Positions 1 to 9,800 of a stretch of 64,000 nucleotides of DNA are shown here, one piece after another. This DNA comes from Flavobacteriaceae bacterium UBA5534 (lineage in GTDB: Bacteria > Bacteroidota > Bacteroidia > Flavobacteriales > Flavobacteriaceae). The notes beneath the pieces are model-generated. The model saw nothing but the letters and a program-made list of their open reading frames with translations, made no database searches and was not told where the DNA came from. Location of the stretch: contig DINS01000027.1 in the NCBI GenBank assembly GCA_002426015.1, positions 1 to 64,000 on the forward strand, in the 5' to 3' direction. Position 1 is the first letter of the stretch, and each line of letters opens with the position of its first letter. Position numbers and translations under genes: made by a program.

Positions 1-2679
1 ACTGTTGAAGATAACGAGGCTCCAATCGTATCTTGTGAAACAATTACAATAAATCTTGATCCTATTACAGGAGAAGCATCAATCACAGCAGATGATTTAG
101 ATGATGATTCTTATGACAATTGCGGTATAGCTAATATCTCCATATCACAAACAGACTTCGATTGTAGTGATATAGGTGGGGATTTGGATGAGTTAATAAT
201 TTCAGAATACATTGATGGAGTAAGTAACAACAAATGGATAGAGCTCTTTAATGGCACTGGAAACCCAGTTCTTCTTGGAGAAATTCTTCCTACGGGACCT
301 GTTTATTATTATTACATACAAATTGGCACAGCTACTCCAATAGGAATAATAGGAAGCATTAGTGATAGAGGCAAATTTAAAATAGCTCATTCTGGTGCTA
401 ATGCCACTACTTTTAACTATGGAAATCCAGCTATTTATTTTGATGGAGATGATTCCATTGGCCTATTGAATCAGAATACTCTGATAGATTACATTCCAGC
501 ACAATCTTGGATAAACAATGTTACTTTAATACGTAACAATGATGTTTTAGAAGGAAATAGTTCGGGAGACCAAAATGAATGGACTTCGTACCCATCTAGC
601 AACTACACAGGTTTAGGAAATCATGATATCATCATTGAAACCAATTTAGGTAATAATGTCATCTTAACTGTGACCGATATTCATGGCAATTCATCTACCT
701 GTGAAGCAACTGTATTTGTACAAGATGTTACGCCTCCAACTGCAATAGCACAAAATGTAAATGTAATTTTGGATGCTGCTGGAAATGGTTTTACAACTGC
801 ACAGTTGGTTAACAATGGTTCATTTGATATATGTAGTCAAGTTACGTTATCACTAGACCAAACAGATTTCACCTGTACAGATATTGCAACGAATCCGAAT
901 CCAGTAGTCTTAACAGTGACTGATAGATATGGAAACAGCTCTACTGCTAACGCAACAGTGACTGTTATTGATAATATTGCTCCAAATGTATTGACACAGA
1001 ATATCACTGTGCAATTAAATGCAAGTGGTCAAGCAAGCATCACAACAGGTCAAATAGACAATGGATCTAACGATGCATGTGGTATTGCTTCTTATATTGT
1101 AGAACCAAACATCTTTGATTGTTCAAATGTGGGCAACAATATTGTAACATTGACAGTAACAGATAACAATGGTAACTCTGATTCACAAAATGCAACGGTT
1201 ACTATTGAAGATAATATAAATCCTATTGCTGTTTGCCAAAACATCTCTGTTGAATTGAATGCTAATGGTATAGCAACCATTACTGGCGAAGATGTAGGAT
1301 CTGGTTCAACTGATGCCTGTGGTATTGCTTCTTATATTGTAGAACCAAACACTTTTGATTGTGGTGACATAGGCTCTAACACAGTATTATTAACGGTAAC
1401 GGACAACAACGGTAATGTAGCTACCTGTAGTGCGACCGTTACAGTCACTGGTACTATACCAGAAGTTACTATCTCTCAAAGTCCATTGCCAGAATTCTGT
1501 CAAGGCGCAGTTGTGGTATTGACTGCCAATACCACTCAACCTCAAAGTGATATCAGATCTTATGTATGGTCTGGTTCTGGTGTTACTGGACCAAATAACG
1601 AGCAAAGTGTAAATGTATCTGGTAATGGAATTTATACGGTTGTCGTAACTTCTGAAACAAATTGTATCACAACAGCTACTTATACAGTTACTGGATTCGA
1701 TCCACAATCATTGATTTCAGCATATACGATTATCGCAACAAATGAAGTTCATTTGCAAAATGATAATATCGTTCAAACTGGCGGTGTAGGTGTTAATGGT
1801 GCAAATAACAAAATTAAAGTTTTTAATGCTAGCAATATAATAGGCTTTGCAAAAGCAAGTCAAATACTAATTAATGGTGGAAGCACAGTTGGATTACCTG
1901 TTTATGCACCTGCAAATATTCCGCTTCCAACATTTATTTATAATACAGTATCCAATAATCAAAGTCTTGATGTTATTGTTAATAATAATCAAACTCAAAC
2001 TTTAACCGAAAGTGTGTATGGAAAAGTTGAGATTAAAAACGGAGCTAATGTAACATTTACCCAACAAAATATTTATATCGATGAGTTAGTCATTAGAAAT
2101 GATGCAACTGTTCAGTTTTCCTCATGCTCTAACCTATTAATAAATAAAAGAGTACAATTTGGAGAACGTACAATTTTTAATTCGAATGAAAATATGGTTA
2201 CTATGTATGTCAACAATGATGTTGATATTGACAAAGGATCATTGATTGTTGCAAGGATTTATGCTAACAATAAGGATATAGATATTAAAGGAGATAAAAA
2301 CGGCAGTACAACTTATATGCAGGGCTTATTTATAGGTAAAAAAGTTATTGGAAATAAAAATGTGGTTTGGAATTCAGACACATACTGCGCACCATGTCCT
2401 GTAACGGCTCCGCCAACTACCAACCAAGGACGCTTTGGATTTGATATAACTGCTTGGCCAAATCCTTCAGATAATGAATTCAACCTCAAATTGACTACAT
2501 CTAATGAAACCGAAATCGTGCAGGTATATGTCTTTGATGTCAGTAACAAAATGGTTCATTCTGGTAAGTTCAACCCAGACCAAACTTATATTTTTGGTAA
2601 AGAACTCCAAGGCGGTGTCTATATCGTCAAAGTAGTGCAAGGCAAGGATGCCGCCACAACTCGATTGATTAAATATTAA
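1..2679 (+). CDS. Secreted repeat protein with lamin-tail-like domain and T9SS sorting domain (5' partial)
   Basis: The frame is open from base 1, so the gene begins upstream; the TTG at 184 is only an internal Leu codon. 892 residues are visible. The N-terminal half has HYR-like immunoglobulin-type repeats of about 80 residues ending in motifs such as LTVTDNNGN, with paired cysteines. Codons about 61-216 look like a lamin-tail-type domain (LIISEY, then WIELFNGTG) set inside the first repeat. Codons about 570-800 look like a beta-helical stretch rich in Asn. The last ~75 residues (WPNPSDNEF, then GGVYIVKV) form a type A type IX secretion sorting domain, so the protein should cross the outer membrane through the Gld/Spr machinery, part of which is encoded at 14.8-19.4 kb. 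An adhesin-like role is inferred, not shown. Confidence 0.85.
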   Translation, partial: TVEDNEAPIVSCETITINLDPITGEASITADDLDDDSYDNCGIANISISQTDFDCSDIGGDLDELIISEYIDGVSNNKWIELFNGTGNPVLLGEILPTGPVYYYYIQIGTATPIGIIGSISDRGKFKIAHSGANATTFNYGNPAIYFDGDDSIGLLNQNTLIDYIPAQSWINNVTLIRNNDVLEGNSSGDQNEWTSYPSSNYTGLGNHDIIIETNLGNNVILTVTDIHGNSSTCEATVFVQDVTPPTAIAQNVNVILDAAGNGFTTAQLVNNGSFDICSQVTLSLDQTDFTCTDIATNPNPVVLTVTDRYGNSSTANATVTVIDNIAPNVLTQNITVQLNASGQASITTGQIDNGSNDACGIASYIVEPNIFDCSNVGNNIVTLTVTDNNGNSDSQNATVTIEDNINPIAVCQNISVELNANGIATITGEDVGSGSTDACGIASYIVEPNTFDCGDIGSNTVLLTVTDNNGNVATCSATVTVTGTIPEVTISQSPLPEFCQGAVVVLTANTTQPQSDIRSYVWSGSGVTGPNNEQSVNVSGNGIYTVVVTSETNCITTATYTVTGFDPQSLISAYTIIATNEVHLQNDNIVQTGGVGVNGANNKIKVFNASNIIGFAKASQILINGGSTVGLPVYAPANIPLPTFIYNTVSNNQSLDVIVNNNQTQTLTESVYGKVEIKNGANVTFTQQNIYIDELVIRNDATVQFSSCSNLLINKRVQFGERTIFNSNENMVTMYVNNDVDIDKGSLIVARIYANNKDIDIKGDKNGSTTYMQGLFIGKKVIGNKNVVWNSDTYCAPCPVTAPPTTNQGRFGFDITAWPNPSDNEFNLKLTTSNETEIVQVYVFDVSNKMVHSGKFNPDQTYIFGKELQGGVYIVKVVQGKDAATTRLIKY

Positions 2680-2701
2680 TAACGTTAAAATTAACTTAAC
2701 A

Positions 2702-2735
2702 AAAAAACCCTTCGGTAAACCGAAGGGTTTTTTAT
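2702..2735 (+). terminator. Rho-independent terminator after the surface protein
   Basis: A perfect GC-rich stem (AAACCCTTCGG and its complement) with a short loop is followed by a T run. It lies 22 bases after the stop codon. An A run precedes the stem, so it may work in both directions. Confidence 0.9.
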
Positions 2736-2847
2736 TATGATTTGAATTCACTTTATTTAGCTACACAGAAATAAGGATTTATGAATATATATTACAGCGT
2801 TTCGAGTTTAATTGAAGTCTTTCTACTTATAAGCAATTATTAACAGC

Positions 2848-2876
2848 AAAAAAAACAGGAAGCAAGCTTCCTGTTT
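2848..2876 (-). terminator. Rho-independent terminator of the FKBP gene
   Basis: The stem AAACAGGAAG/CTTCCTGTTT with a four-base loop is followed, on the minus strand, by a run of eight T. It lies 26 bases past the stop of the FKBP lipoprotein gene. Confidence 0.88.
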
Positions 2877-2901
2877 ATATATCTATATATAATATTAAAA
2901 G

Positions 2902-3630
2902 TTATTGGATGATTTCAAATAGCTCCAATTCAAAAATTAAAGTATCAAAAGGTTTTATTGCTCCACCTTGTCTTGGGAAAGCTCCATAAGCCAATTCTTG
3001 AGGTATAAAAAATCTATATTTAGACCCAACCTGCATTAGTTGCAAACCTTCAATCCAACCTGCAATCACTTCATTTACAAAAAATTCAGCTGGGACACCT
3101 CTATCTACAGAGCTTTCAAATACTGTACCGTCTATCAATGTACCATGGTAATGCACTTTCACTTTGGAGGCAACTGTTGGTTTTGCACCATTTCCTTCTT
3201 TCAAAACTATATATTGCAATCCACTTGGAGTTACTTTAACCCCTTCTTTAGTTTTATTTTCTTCTAAAAATTTGATACCAGCTGCTTTATTATCTGCGAA
3301 ATCGGCTTCAACTTTTTTTAAGGCTTCTTCTTGTTGCTTTTTAAAATCGGCTTCTCTCTTTTTGTTGAAGTAAGTGGTTATAATTTCTTGAGCCTTCTCC
3401 TTATCCACCAATATGTTTGTAGAATCAAGAGTATTCATAAACCCTTCCATAAAAAGATCACTATTTACTTCTGTAAAATTTTCTTTGATATTACGAGCCA
3501 CATCCATACCAATAGCATAACTAACAGAATCAACTTCAGTTTTTAATGAGTCTTTTATAGCTCCTTTTTTATTACAAGAAAACACGATAGTTGCAATTAA
3601 CACAACACTTAATATTTTATTTAGTTTCAT
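2902..3630 (-). CDS. FKBP-type peptidyl-prolyl isomerase, lipoprotein
   Basis: 242 residues. A lipoprotein signal ends in I-V-F-S-C with Cys19 as the lipidation site, so the protein is membrane-anchored outside the cytoplasm. Residues about 33-130 are a charged helical FKBP_N-type dimerisation region; about 150-240 are the FKBP catalytic domain with GTVFESS, VIAGWIEGLQLM and LAYG motifs. The architecture is that of FkpA/Mip, folding chaperones for exported proteins that speed prolyl isomerisation. It is longer than a single-domain GldI-type FKBP, so I do not call it GldI. It is transcribed alone, with its own promoter and terminator. Confidence 0.93.
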   Translation of the reverse strand: MKLNKILSVVLIATIVFSCNKKGAIKDSLKTEVDSVSYAIGMDVARNIKENFTEVNSDLFMEGFMNTLDSTNILVDKEKAQEIITTYFNKKREADFKKQQEEALKKVEADFADNKAAGIKFLEENKTKEGVKVTPSGLQYIVLKEGNGAKPTVASKVKVHYHGTLIDGTVFESSVDRGVPAEFFVNEVIAGWIEGLQLMQVGSKYRFFIPQELAYGAFPRQGGAIKPFDTLIFELELFEIIQ

Positions 3631-3657
3631 TTTTTTGTTTTAATTAAAATTTGTCTG

Positions 3658-3665
3658 CAAAAGTA
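3658..3665 (-). promoter_or_regulatory. -7 promoter element of the FKBP gene
   Basis: Minus-strand TACTTTTG matches the Bacteroidota -7 consensus TAnnTTTG and lies 27 bases before the start codon. Confidence 0.6.
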
Positions 3666-3743
3666 GAATAAACTATTGAAGATTATAAAAAATTGTATTA
3701 TAATTATTTTCACAAAAAAACCAAACACATTCGTATTTGGCTG

Positions 3744-3816
3744 ATGTAGCAATCAAGAATTTAACCAGGAACCTTCGATTTATCAAGTCCTTCAAACGAT
3801 TAAATCACAATGTAAA
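3744..3816 (-). pseudogene. Possible degenerate tRNA
   Basis: Read beside the intact tRNA at 4080-4152, this stretch keeps TGTAGC at the 3' end, AACCAG in the T-arm region, ACCTTCG around the variable loop and an anticodon-like loop TTGATAA (GAT). The stems no longer pair well. It looks like a tRNA relic, perhaps a decayed duplicate. Chance similarity in AT-rich DNA cannot be excluded by eye. Confidence 0.3.
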
Positions 3817-4042
3817 ACAAGAGTTTTTTAATGTTTATTTTATAAATTCGAGTTCCAACTGAAATCATTTTCATATTAGTCATAATTCTTGACCTAATAG
3901 ATTCAAACAGTTAACTCGAACCTTTATTCAATTTTATTGATATTATTCCTACTAAATTGGACGCATTTTTTTGAAGATTTAAGATGCATTTAAGTTTTTA
4001 CAAAAAGTGAAGATATCATGTAAACCCTTGATTTTACTGCAT

Positions 4043-4073
4043 AAAAAAAGAGTAACCATTTCTGATTACTCTT
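4043..4073 (-). terminator. Terminator of the initiator tRNA gene
   Basis: The stem AAGAGTAA/TTACTCTT with a ten-base loop is followed on the minus strand by a T run. It lies just past the tRNA 3' end. Confidence 0.8.
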
Positions 4074-4079
4074 ACTTTG

Positions 4080-4152
<73 letters not shown>

Positions 4153-4185
4153 ATTTAGACTGCAAATATAAAAGCTTTTTCTGTA

Positions 4186-4223
4186 TAAAAAAAATAACTC
4201 CCAACAATTAATTGTTGGGAGTT
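4186..4223 (-). terminator. Terminator of the LRR gene
   Basis: A perfect 28-base palindrome (4196-4223, arms starting AACTCCCAACAA) is followed on the minus strand by a T run. It is 24 bases beyond the LRR stop codon. Confidence 0.9.
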
Positions 4224-4246
4224 AGCTTGCTATTAATCCCTAATTC

Positions 4247-5152
4247 CTAATCTTCTGTATCTAAAGTAGCTATAGAGCTTCGGCTTTTTGTATTTACAAA
4301 ATCAAACTGCATCAGGTTTGGTAATTGATCTCCTATCTTAACCAATTCGCCTTTAAAATCATTGTCGCCAATCATCAACACTTTTAAATTGACAAGGTTT
4401 GCCAATTCTGATGGCAAATCACCATAAAAAGCATTATTGGCAATGATCAATTCTTCTAAACTAACCATTGTACCTATAGATGATGGTAAATTACCAAATA
4501 AATTATTGTCAAAAGCACTTAACACTTTCAGCTCATTTAAATCGGCTATGTTTGAAGGCAATTTACCACTCAAACGATTACTACTTACCAATAATTCCTT
4601 AAGGTGTTTAAGTTTTGTTATTGAGCTAGGTATTTCGCCCACAAAATTATTGTTGTATAATTCCAATCGCTCTAATTGTGTTAAGTTACCAATACTTGAA
4701 GGGATTTCCCCTTGTAATCTATTCATAAACAATTGTAGAGTTTTTAATGATGGCAAATGAGTAATCTCACTTGGAAGTTGACCCTCCAATTTATTAAAGG
4801 CGATGTTTAATTCTTTTAAATTTTTAAGATTACCTATTGTTGATGGAATGGTTCCAGAAATATCATTTCTAAAAAAGTTAACGATCTTTAAGTTTACCAA
4901 ATCACCAAATTCTATTGGTAATTGACCTCTAAGGTTATTAAATGGCAAGTTTAACTCTACTACTTTATCATTATCAACAACAACTCCATACCAAGTTGAT
5001 ACTGGTGACTGTAAATCCCAAGTGTTTGTCCAAGTTGGTCCTTGTGTTGAGTTATATAAAGCAACTAAAGCTTCTTTTTCTTTTGTAGAAATATTACCAA
5101 AAGATAGTATGGTAACAAAACAGAATAACAATGTCGTTTTTAAAGCATTCAT
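4247..5152 (-). CDS. Secreted leucine-rich-repeat protein
   Basis: 301 residues. A signal peptide (about residues 1-23) is followed by a cap region with TWTNTWDL and STWYGV, then about nine 24-residue leucine-rich repeats of the plant-like type (LxxLxxLxLxxNxLxGxIPxxIGNL). The fold is a solenoid for protein or glycan binding outside the cell; the ligand cannot be read from sequence. It ends in a short polar tail with no recognisable type IX sorting domain, so it may stay in the periplasm or be released another way. Transcribed alone. Confidence 0.88.
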   Translation of the reverse strand: MNALKTTLLFCFVTILSFGNISTKEKEALVALYNSTQGPTWTNTWDLQSPVSTWYGVVVDNDKVVELNLPFNNLRGQLPIEFGDLVNLKIVNFFRNDISGTIPSTIGNLKNLKELNIAFNKLEGQLPSEITHLPSLKTLQLFMNRLQGEIPSSIGNLTQLERLELYNNNFVGEIPSSITKLKHLKELLVSSNRLSGKLPSNIADLNELKVLSAFDNNLFGNLPSSIGTMVSLEELIIANNAFYGDLPSELANLVNLKVLMIGDNDFKGELVKIGDQLPNLMQFDFVNTKSRSSIATLDTED

Positions 5153-5293
5153 AATGGTAGATTTTTGTGAGGGAGCACATTTATAAAACGAATATAGCTG
5201 AATATCGTTTAACTACCAATTATTTTCGACGAACTGCACTTTTCAAAATTAGAAATAAATATAAATCACTGTATTTCAATATGTTGAAAATAA

Positions 5294-5476
5294 TCACTGT
5301 TCTATGCTTTCTGCTTGAAAATTAGTGATTTCATTGTTTTCTATTACAATGTTAAGTTGAATTGGGTTACAACAAATTTCACAATCTTCGATGTAATTTT
5401 GATTAGAAACAGAATAATCAACAAGCATAGAAATCTCTTCCCAACAGTATGGACATGTAAAAAAATGCTCTTCCAT
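5294..5476 (-). CDS. CPXCG-motif cysteine-rich small protein
   Basis: 60 residues with the family pattern C-P-x-C at Cys8/Cys11 and a second cluster Cys32, Cys35, Cys36, probably forming a small zinc-ribbon-like site. No signal peptide, so cytoplasmic. It begins 11 bases after the TolC-like gene and is the last gene of the efflux operon. The biochemical role of the CPXCG family is unknown to me; co-transcription with an RND pump is the only functional hint. Confidence 0.8.
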   Translation of the reverse strand: MEEHFFTCPYCWEEISMLVDYSVSNQNYIEDCEICCNPIQLNIVIENNEITNFQAESIEQ

Positions 5477-5487
5477 ACCTAAATGAA

Positions 5488-6813
5488 TTAAAATTGAACA
5501 TTCAACAATTCACCACTTAACAACAAAAGGTTAAGTTCGGCTATTTTGGCTTGGTATTTTGCTTGATTTCTACTTAATTCAGCATTTAAAAGATTCAATT
5601 GTGCTTGTCTAAATTCGATAGACGTCACTTGTCCTAGTTTGAATTTTTCTTGAGTACGATCAAAATTATTTTTTGAAGTTAAAATATTCTCTTCCTGAAC
5701 CCTGAAAATGGTCAGTTTATTTTGATAATCATCCCACGCATTATTAAAATCGCGTTCAACATTTATGAGCACTGACTCTTTTTGAAGTTGTTGATTTTCT
5801 AAATTAATTTTAGCGTTTTTTACTTGTGTAATGGTCCTACCTCCATCAAATAAACTCCAGCTTAAATTTACACCTCCTGAAAGTCCAGTATTGGTAGAAA
5901 CTGCCACGAAAGACGCAGCATTATTATTGTTTTTATTCCAACCATAAGTGCCAGTTAGGCCAACCGTTGGCAAGTAACCAGATTTATTGGCCTTAATAGT
6001 AAACTCATTAATTGCTATATTCTTTTCTATTTGTAAAAGCGATACATTATTTGCCTTCATCTTATCAAAAAGATCTTGTTTACTGATATCAATTTTAAAA
6101 TTAACAAGTGTATCTACCCTAAATTCATTTCCATAAGCATTTCCTAAAACAACATTTAAATCGCGTTTTGTGTTTTTTAATTGCTGTTTTGAATTGATAA
6201 CATTTATACTATCGTTATTAATATCTACTTGAGCGTTAAGCACTCCCAATTTTGTGCTTTGACCATAATCAAACTGATATTGAGCTCTTACGATTCTGTC
6301 TTTAGAAATACTCAAGGTTTGCTCTAGAGCATCAACATTTTCAGAAATTTGAGCCACATTATAATAGACTGTAAATAATTGAAAAATGGTGTTTTCAATG
6401 GTTTCTCTAGCTTCCAATTCTGATAATTGATATTGTTCTTTTAAGCGTTTGTAATCATAATGCCTTCCCAAACCATCAAATAACGTATAGTTTAGATTCA
6501 ACGATGCATTATAACGTGAGCTTTCAGCACCTTCCAAATTAGTCACTCTTCCATCAGTAAATTGTGCTTCTGTATTGTCTATATTATAAGTTGCACCTGC
6601 ATTTCCTGTCAAGGTTGGTAAATAACCCGAATTCAAAACGCTAGTATTATTCTCTGCAATTCGGTTATTGTTGGATGCTATTTTTATACCATAATTATTT
6701 TCTAAAGCCAATTCAATAGCTTCAGAAACCGTTAATACTTCTTGTGCTTTTACTGATATTGATAAAAATGCTATCAGCAATAGTATATTATATTTAATGT
6801 GCATTTTCTTCAT
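5488..6813 (-). CDS. TolC-family outer-membrane efflux channel
   Basis: 441 residues with a signal peptide ending near KAQ (residue ~24). Two homologous halves, each with long coiled-coil helices and TLFDGL / SWSLFDGG beta-strand motifs, as in TolC/OprM. It forms the trimeric exit duct of the pump encoded upstream. The start at 6813 overlaps the last 20 bases of the RND gene; a second ATG at 6804 is possible. Translational coupling is likely. Confidence 0.93.
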   Translation of the reverse strand: MKKMHIKYNILLLIAFLSISVKAQEVLTVSEAIELALENNYGIKIASNNNRIAENNTSVLNSGYLPTLTGNAGATYNIDNTEAQFTDGRVTNLEGAESSRYNASLNLNYTLFDGLGRHYDYKRLKEQYQLSELEARETIENTIFQLFTVYYNVAQISENVDALEQTLSISKDRIVRAQYQFDYGQSTKLGVLNAQVDINNDSINVINSKQQLKNTKRDLNVVLGNAYGNEFRVDTLVNFKIDISKQDLFDKMKANNVSLLQIEKNIAINEFTIKANKSGYLPTVGLTGTYGWNKNNNNAASFVAVSTNTGLSGGVNLSWSLFDGGRTITQVKNAKINLENQQLQKESVLINVERDFNNAWDDYQNKLTIFRVQEENILTSKNNFDRTQEKFKLGQVTSIEFRQAQLNLLNAELSRNQAKYQAKIAELNLLLLSGELLNVQF

Positions 6814-9800
6814 TTTGTTCTTTTATTGCACGTTCTACTTCTTCTTTGGTGACTTTATTTCCTGTTACCAACCATTTAGTTTTTTGTTTAATGCTATTAC
6901 TAAACGATAAAAACAATGGTAGCAATAACAAGGTTAAAACTGTAGCGAAAGCAATACCAAATGAAATAGAAATTGCCATAGGTTTTAAAAATTGCGCTTG
7001 ACGACTTTTTTCTAAAAGTAAAGGCGCCAAACCAGCTATTGTTGTTAAAGAGGTTAAGAATATGGCTCTAAAGCGTGACTTTCCTGCCTCTTTAATAGCC
7101 TCATCAAACTTTAACCCTTCACGTAAATTAGTATTGAATTTTCCAATGAGCACCAAACCATCGTTGACCATAATTCCTATTAAGGCTATGATTCCCAATA
7201 AAGACAAAACGTTCAACGGGAAATCTAAAATCCAGTGTCCCCATCCTACAGCTGTTAAACTAAATGGAATCAACAATATCAGCAATAGTGGTTGACTGAA
7301 GCTTCTGAATGTAAATGCTATGGTGATGTAAATCAATAATACAACGATGAGTGATGTTTCTCCCAGCGAACCAACAAGTTTATCTTTCTCTCTACTTTGC
7401 CCTTCATAAGACGCTGAAATTGTTGGATATTTAGAATGCAAATCGACCATAATATTATTTTCGATGTCTTCCATAACATCGGTAGCGCTTGTGCTTGGGT
7501 CTTTTAAATCGGCCGACACTTGTATTTCGCGTTGACCTTCCAAGTGATTGATGGCAACATCGCCTCGCTCTATTGAGTAAGTAGCGATATCTTTTAGAGT
7601 GACTCTTTCGCCTGAAGGAGTGACAATACGCATATCATCCAAATCGTTGATGGATGCTCGATTGTCTTTATCATAACGTACCCAAACTCTAATCTCATCC
7701 TGACCTCTCTGAAAACGCTGGGCTTGCACTCCAAAAAAGCCTGATCTAATTTGAGTCATTACTGTACGTAAATCTAAACCTAACAAATAGGCACTTTCCT
7801 TAAGCTCCAAGCGAATTTCTTTAATACCAGCAGGATCGTTATCTGAAACATCTTTTAATAATGGGTTGGATTCCAATATTTGCTTAAGCTCAACTTTGGC
7901 TGCCTTTAATTCTTCAATATTATTGCTTAACAAAGATACAGACACTGGACTTCCACCAAAATTACCACCAGAACCAAATATTAAACGTTCTGTTCCAATG
8001 ACTGGCCCAACCAATTCTCTTAATCGATTGGCAACAAGTGATGAGTTTATTTCATCTGGTCGCTCTTCTCCTGGCAACATATTAATTGCTAGTCGTGCAC
8101 TCGATGAGCTATTGATGCTTTTAATTGTATTTTCAAATAGTACTTTATCAGTTCCTTTTAAATATTTTTCAGTGAATTCTTGATTGACAATTTCCGCTTT
8201 ATCTTCAATCATAGAGATGATTGAATCTGTCACTTTTACATTGGTTCCGTTAGGCATACCAAGTTCAATGGTTACTGTATCACTCGCAATACTAGGAAAC
8301 ATGGTAACACCAATAATTCCTCCTCCAATTGCCCCAAAGGTTAAAACCAATAATCCAACAAAAATGCCCAGAGCAAGAATTTTAAATTCAAACATGAAAT
8401 TTAAAATTGGTGCATACATTCGGTCTCTTAAAAATGACATGATGCGATCACCAAAAGCATTGATGCCTCTCATTTTGGCAAAAAACTGTTTTATTTTAGA
8501 TTTTGGATTGGCTTCTTTATTACGTTGTAATGCTTTAGAATGTGCTAAATGCGCAGGCAAAATAATTAAAGCTTCAATTAACGACACCGCTAAAGTTAAC
8601 ATCACAATTACAGAAACCTCACTAAAAAACTCACCAATTCGACTCTCTAAAAACAAGAATGTTGAAAACGCTAGTAAAGTTGTGATAATCGCTGATACTA
8701 CTGGAGGAATCACTTCCATGGTTCCATCGACTGCTGCTTCAATTGGGCTTTTGCCTTTTTCGTAATGCTGATAAATATTCTCGGCAATAACAATACCATC
8801 ATCAACCAAAATACCAATTACGATAATCATCCCAAAGAGCGATAATACATTTATAGTAACATCAAACTGACCAGCAAAAATGAACATTCCTAAAAATGAG
8901 ATTGGCAACCCAAAAGCCACCCAAAATGCTAACCTTGTGTTTAAAAATAATGACAGAAAAATAAGCACCAGCAACATTCCTATAATTGCATTTTCTGTCA
9001 ACAATTGTGTACGTTGATTAAGCGTGATTGACAAATCCCTTACAACATCCAAGCGTACATTGTTATGCTTTTGATTATACTCTTCAATATATTCTTTTAC
9101 TTTTTCTGCTGAAGTCACCAAGTCTTCATTATTAGTACTTGTGACACTCACATTGACTGATAAATCTTTGTTGAAATAAGTTGCGTTAGGGGTTTCAGAA
9201 AAACGATCGCGTAATACAGCAACATCTTTTAATCTAACCGATTTACCATCAGGAGTTGCTCTCACAATTATATTAGAAAGCTCATCGCCATAATAAGAAC
9301 GGTTATTAGCCCTAATTAAATATTCTTCAGCATCTGTTTTAATGTTTCCACCAGTAACCAAAATATTAGAAGTACTTACTGCTTGTGCTACTTCAGCAAA
9401 AGAAAGATTATAAGCCAATAAACTGTTTTCATTAACTGCAATCTCAATTTCTTCAGCTGGATAGCCAGAGACTTCAATCTGCGAAATGCCATCAATTGCT
9501 CTTAAATCGTTTTCAATTTGTCGTCCAATTTGCTTTAGTGTTGCTAACGGAATATCTGTTCCACTTACAGCAAAGGAAATGGTTTCTCTTACATTCTCAT
9601 TTTTCGCTACAATAAGTGGCTCCATTCCTGTTGGAAACGTTGGAACTCTATCGACAGCGTTTTTTACTTCCAAAAGCATAAAATCGATATTCTCACCTTT
9701 CTCGATTTCTACAGTTATGGTTCCACTATTTTCTCTGGAAGTAGATGTCACTCTATCGACACCTTTTAAACCTTTGAGGTTGTCTTCTATTTGAAGTACG

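Larger units (their letters stand above)
3631..4042. other. Gene-free AT-rich region of about 410 bases
   Basis: No credible reading frame. It holds the FKBP promoter, a possible decayed tRNA (3744-3816), and an interrupted inverted repeat whose arms are at 3847-3861 (TTCGAGTTCCAACTG) and 3908-3920 (CAGTTAACTCGAA). The arm containing AACTCGAACC resembles a reversed tRNA T-loop, which may mean more tRNA debris. Confidence 0.6.

Noticed and set aside
184..2679. Protein start at TTG 184
   Set aside because: The frame is open through base 1 and the preceding codons encode the first half of a HYR-like repeat.
5262..5299. Direct repeat AATCACTG flanking a small hairpin downstream of the CPXCG gene
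   Set aside because: Too short and AT-rich to separate from chance, and no mobile element lies between the copies.
8184..8765. 193-residue frame on the plus strand
   Set aside because: It is antisense to the RND pump gene, whose protein is full length and conserved; the frame has no family motif or promoter.
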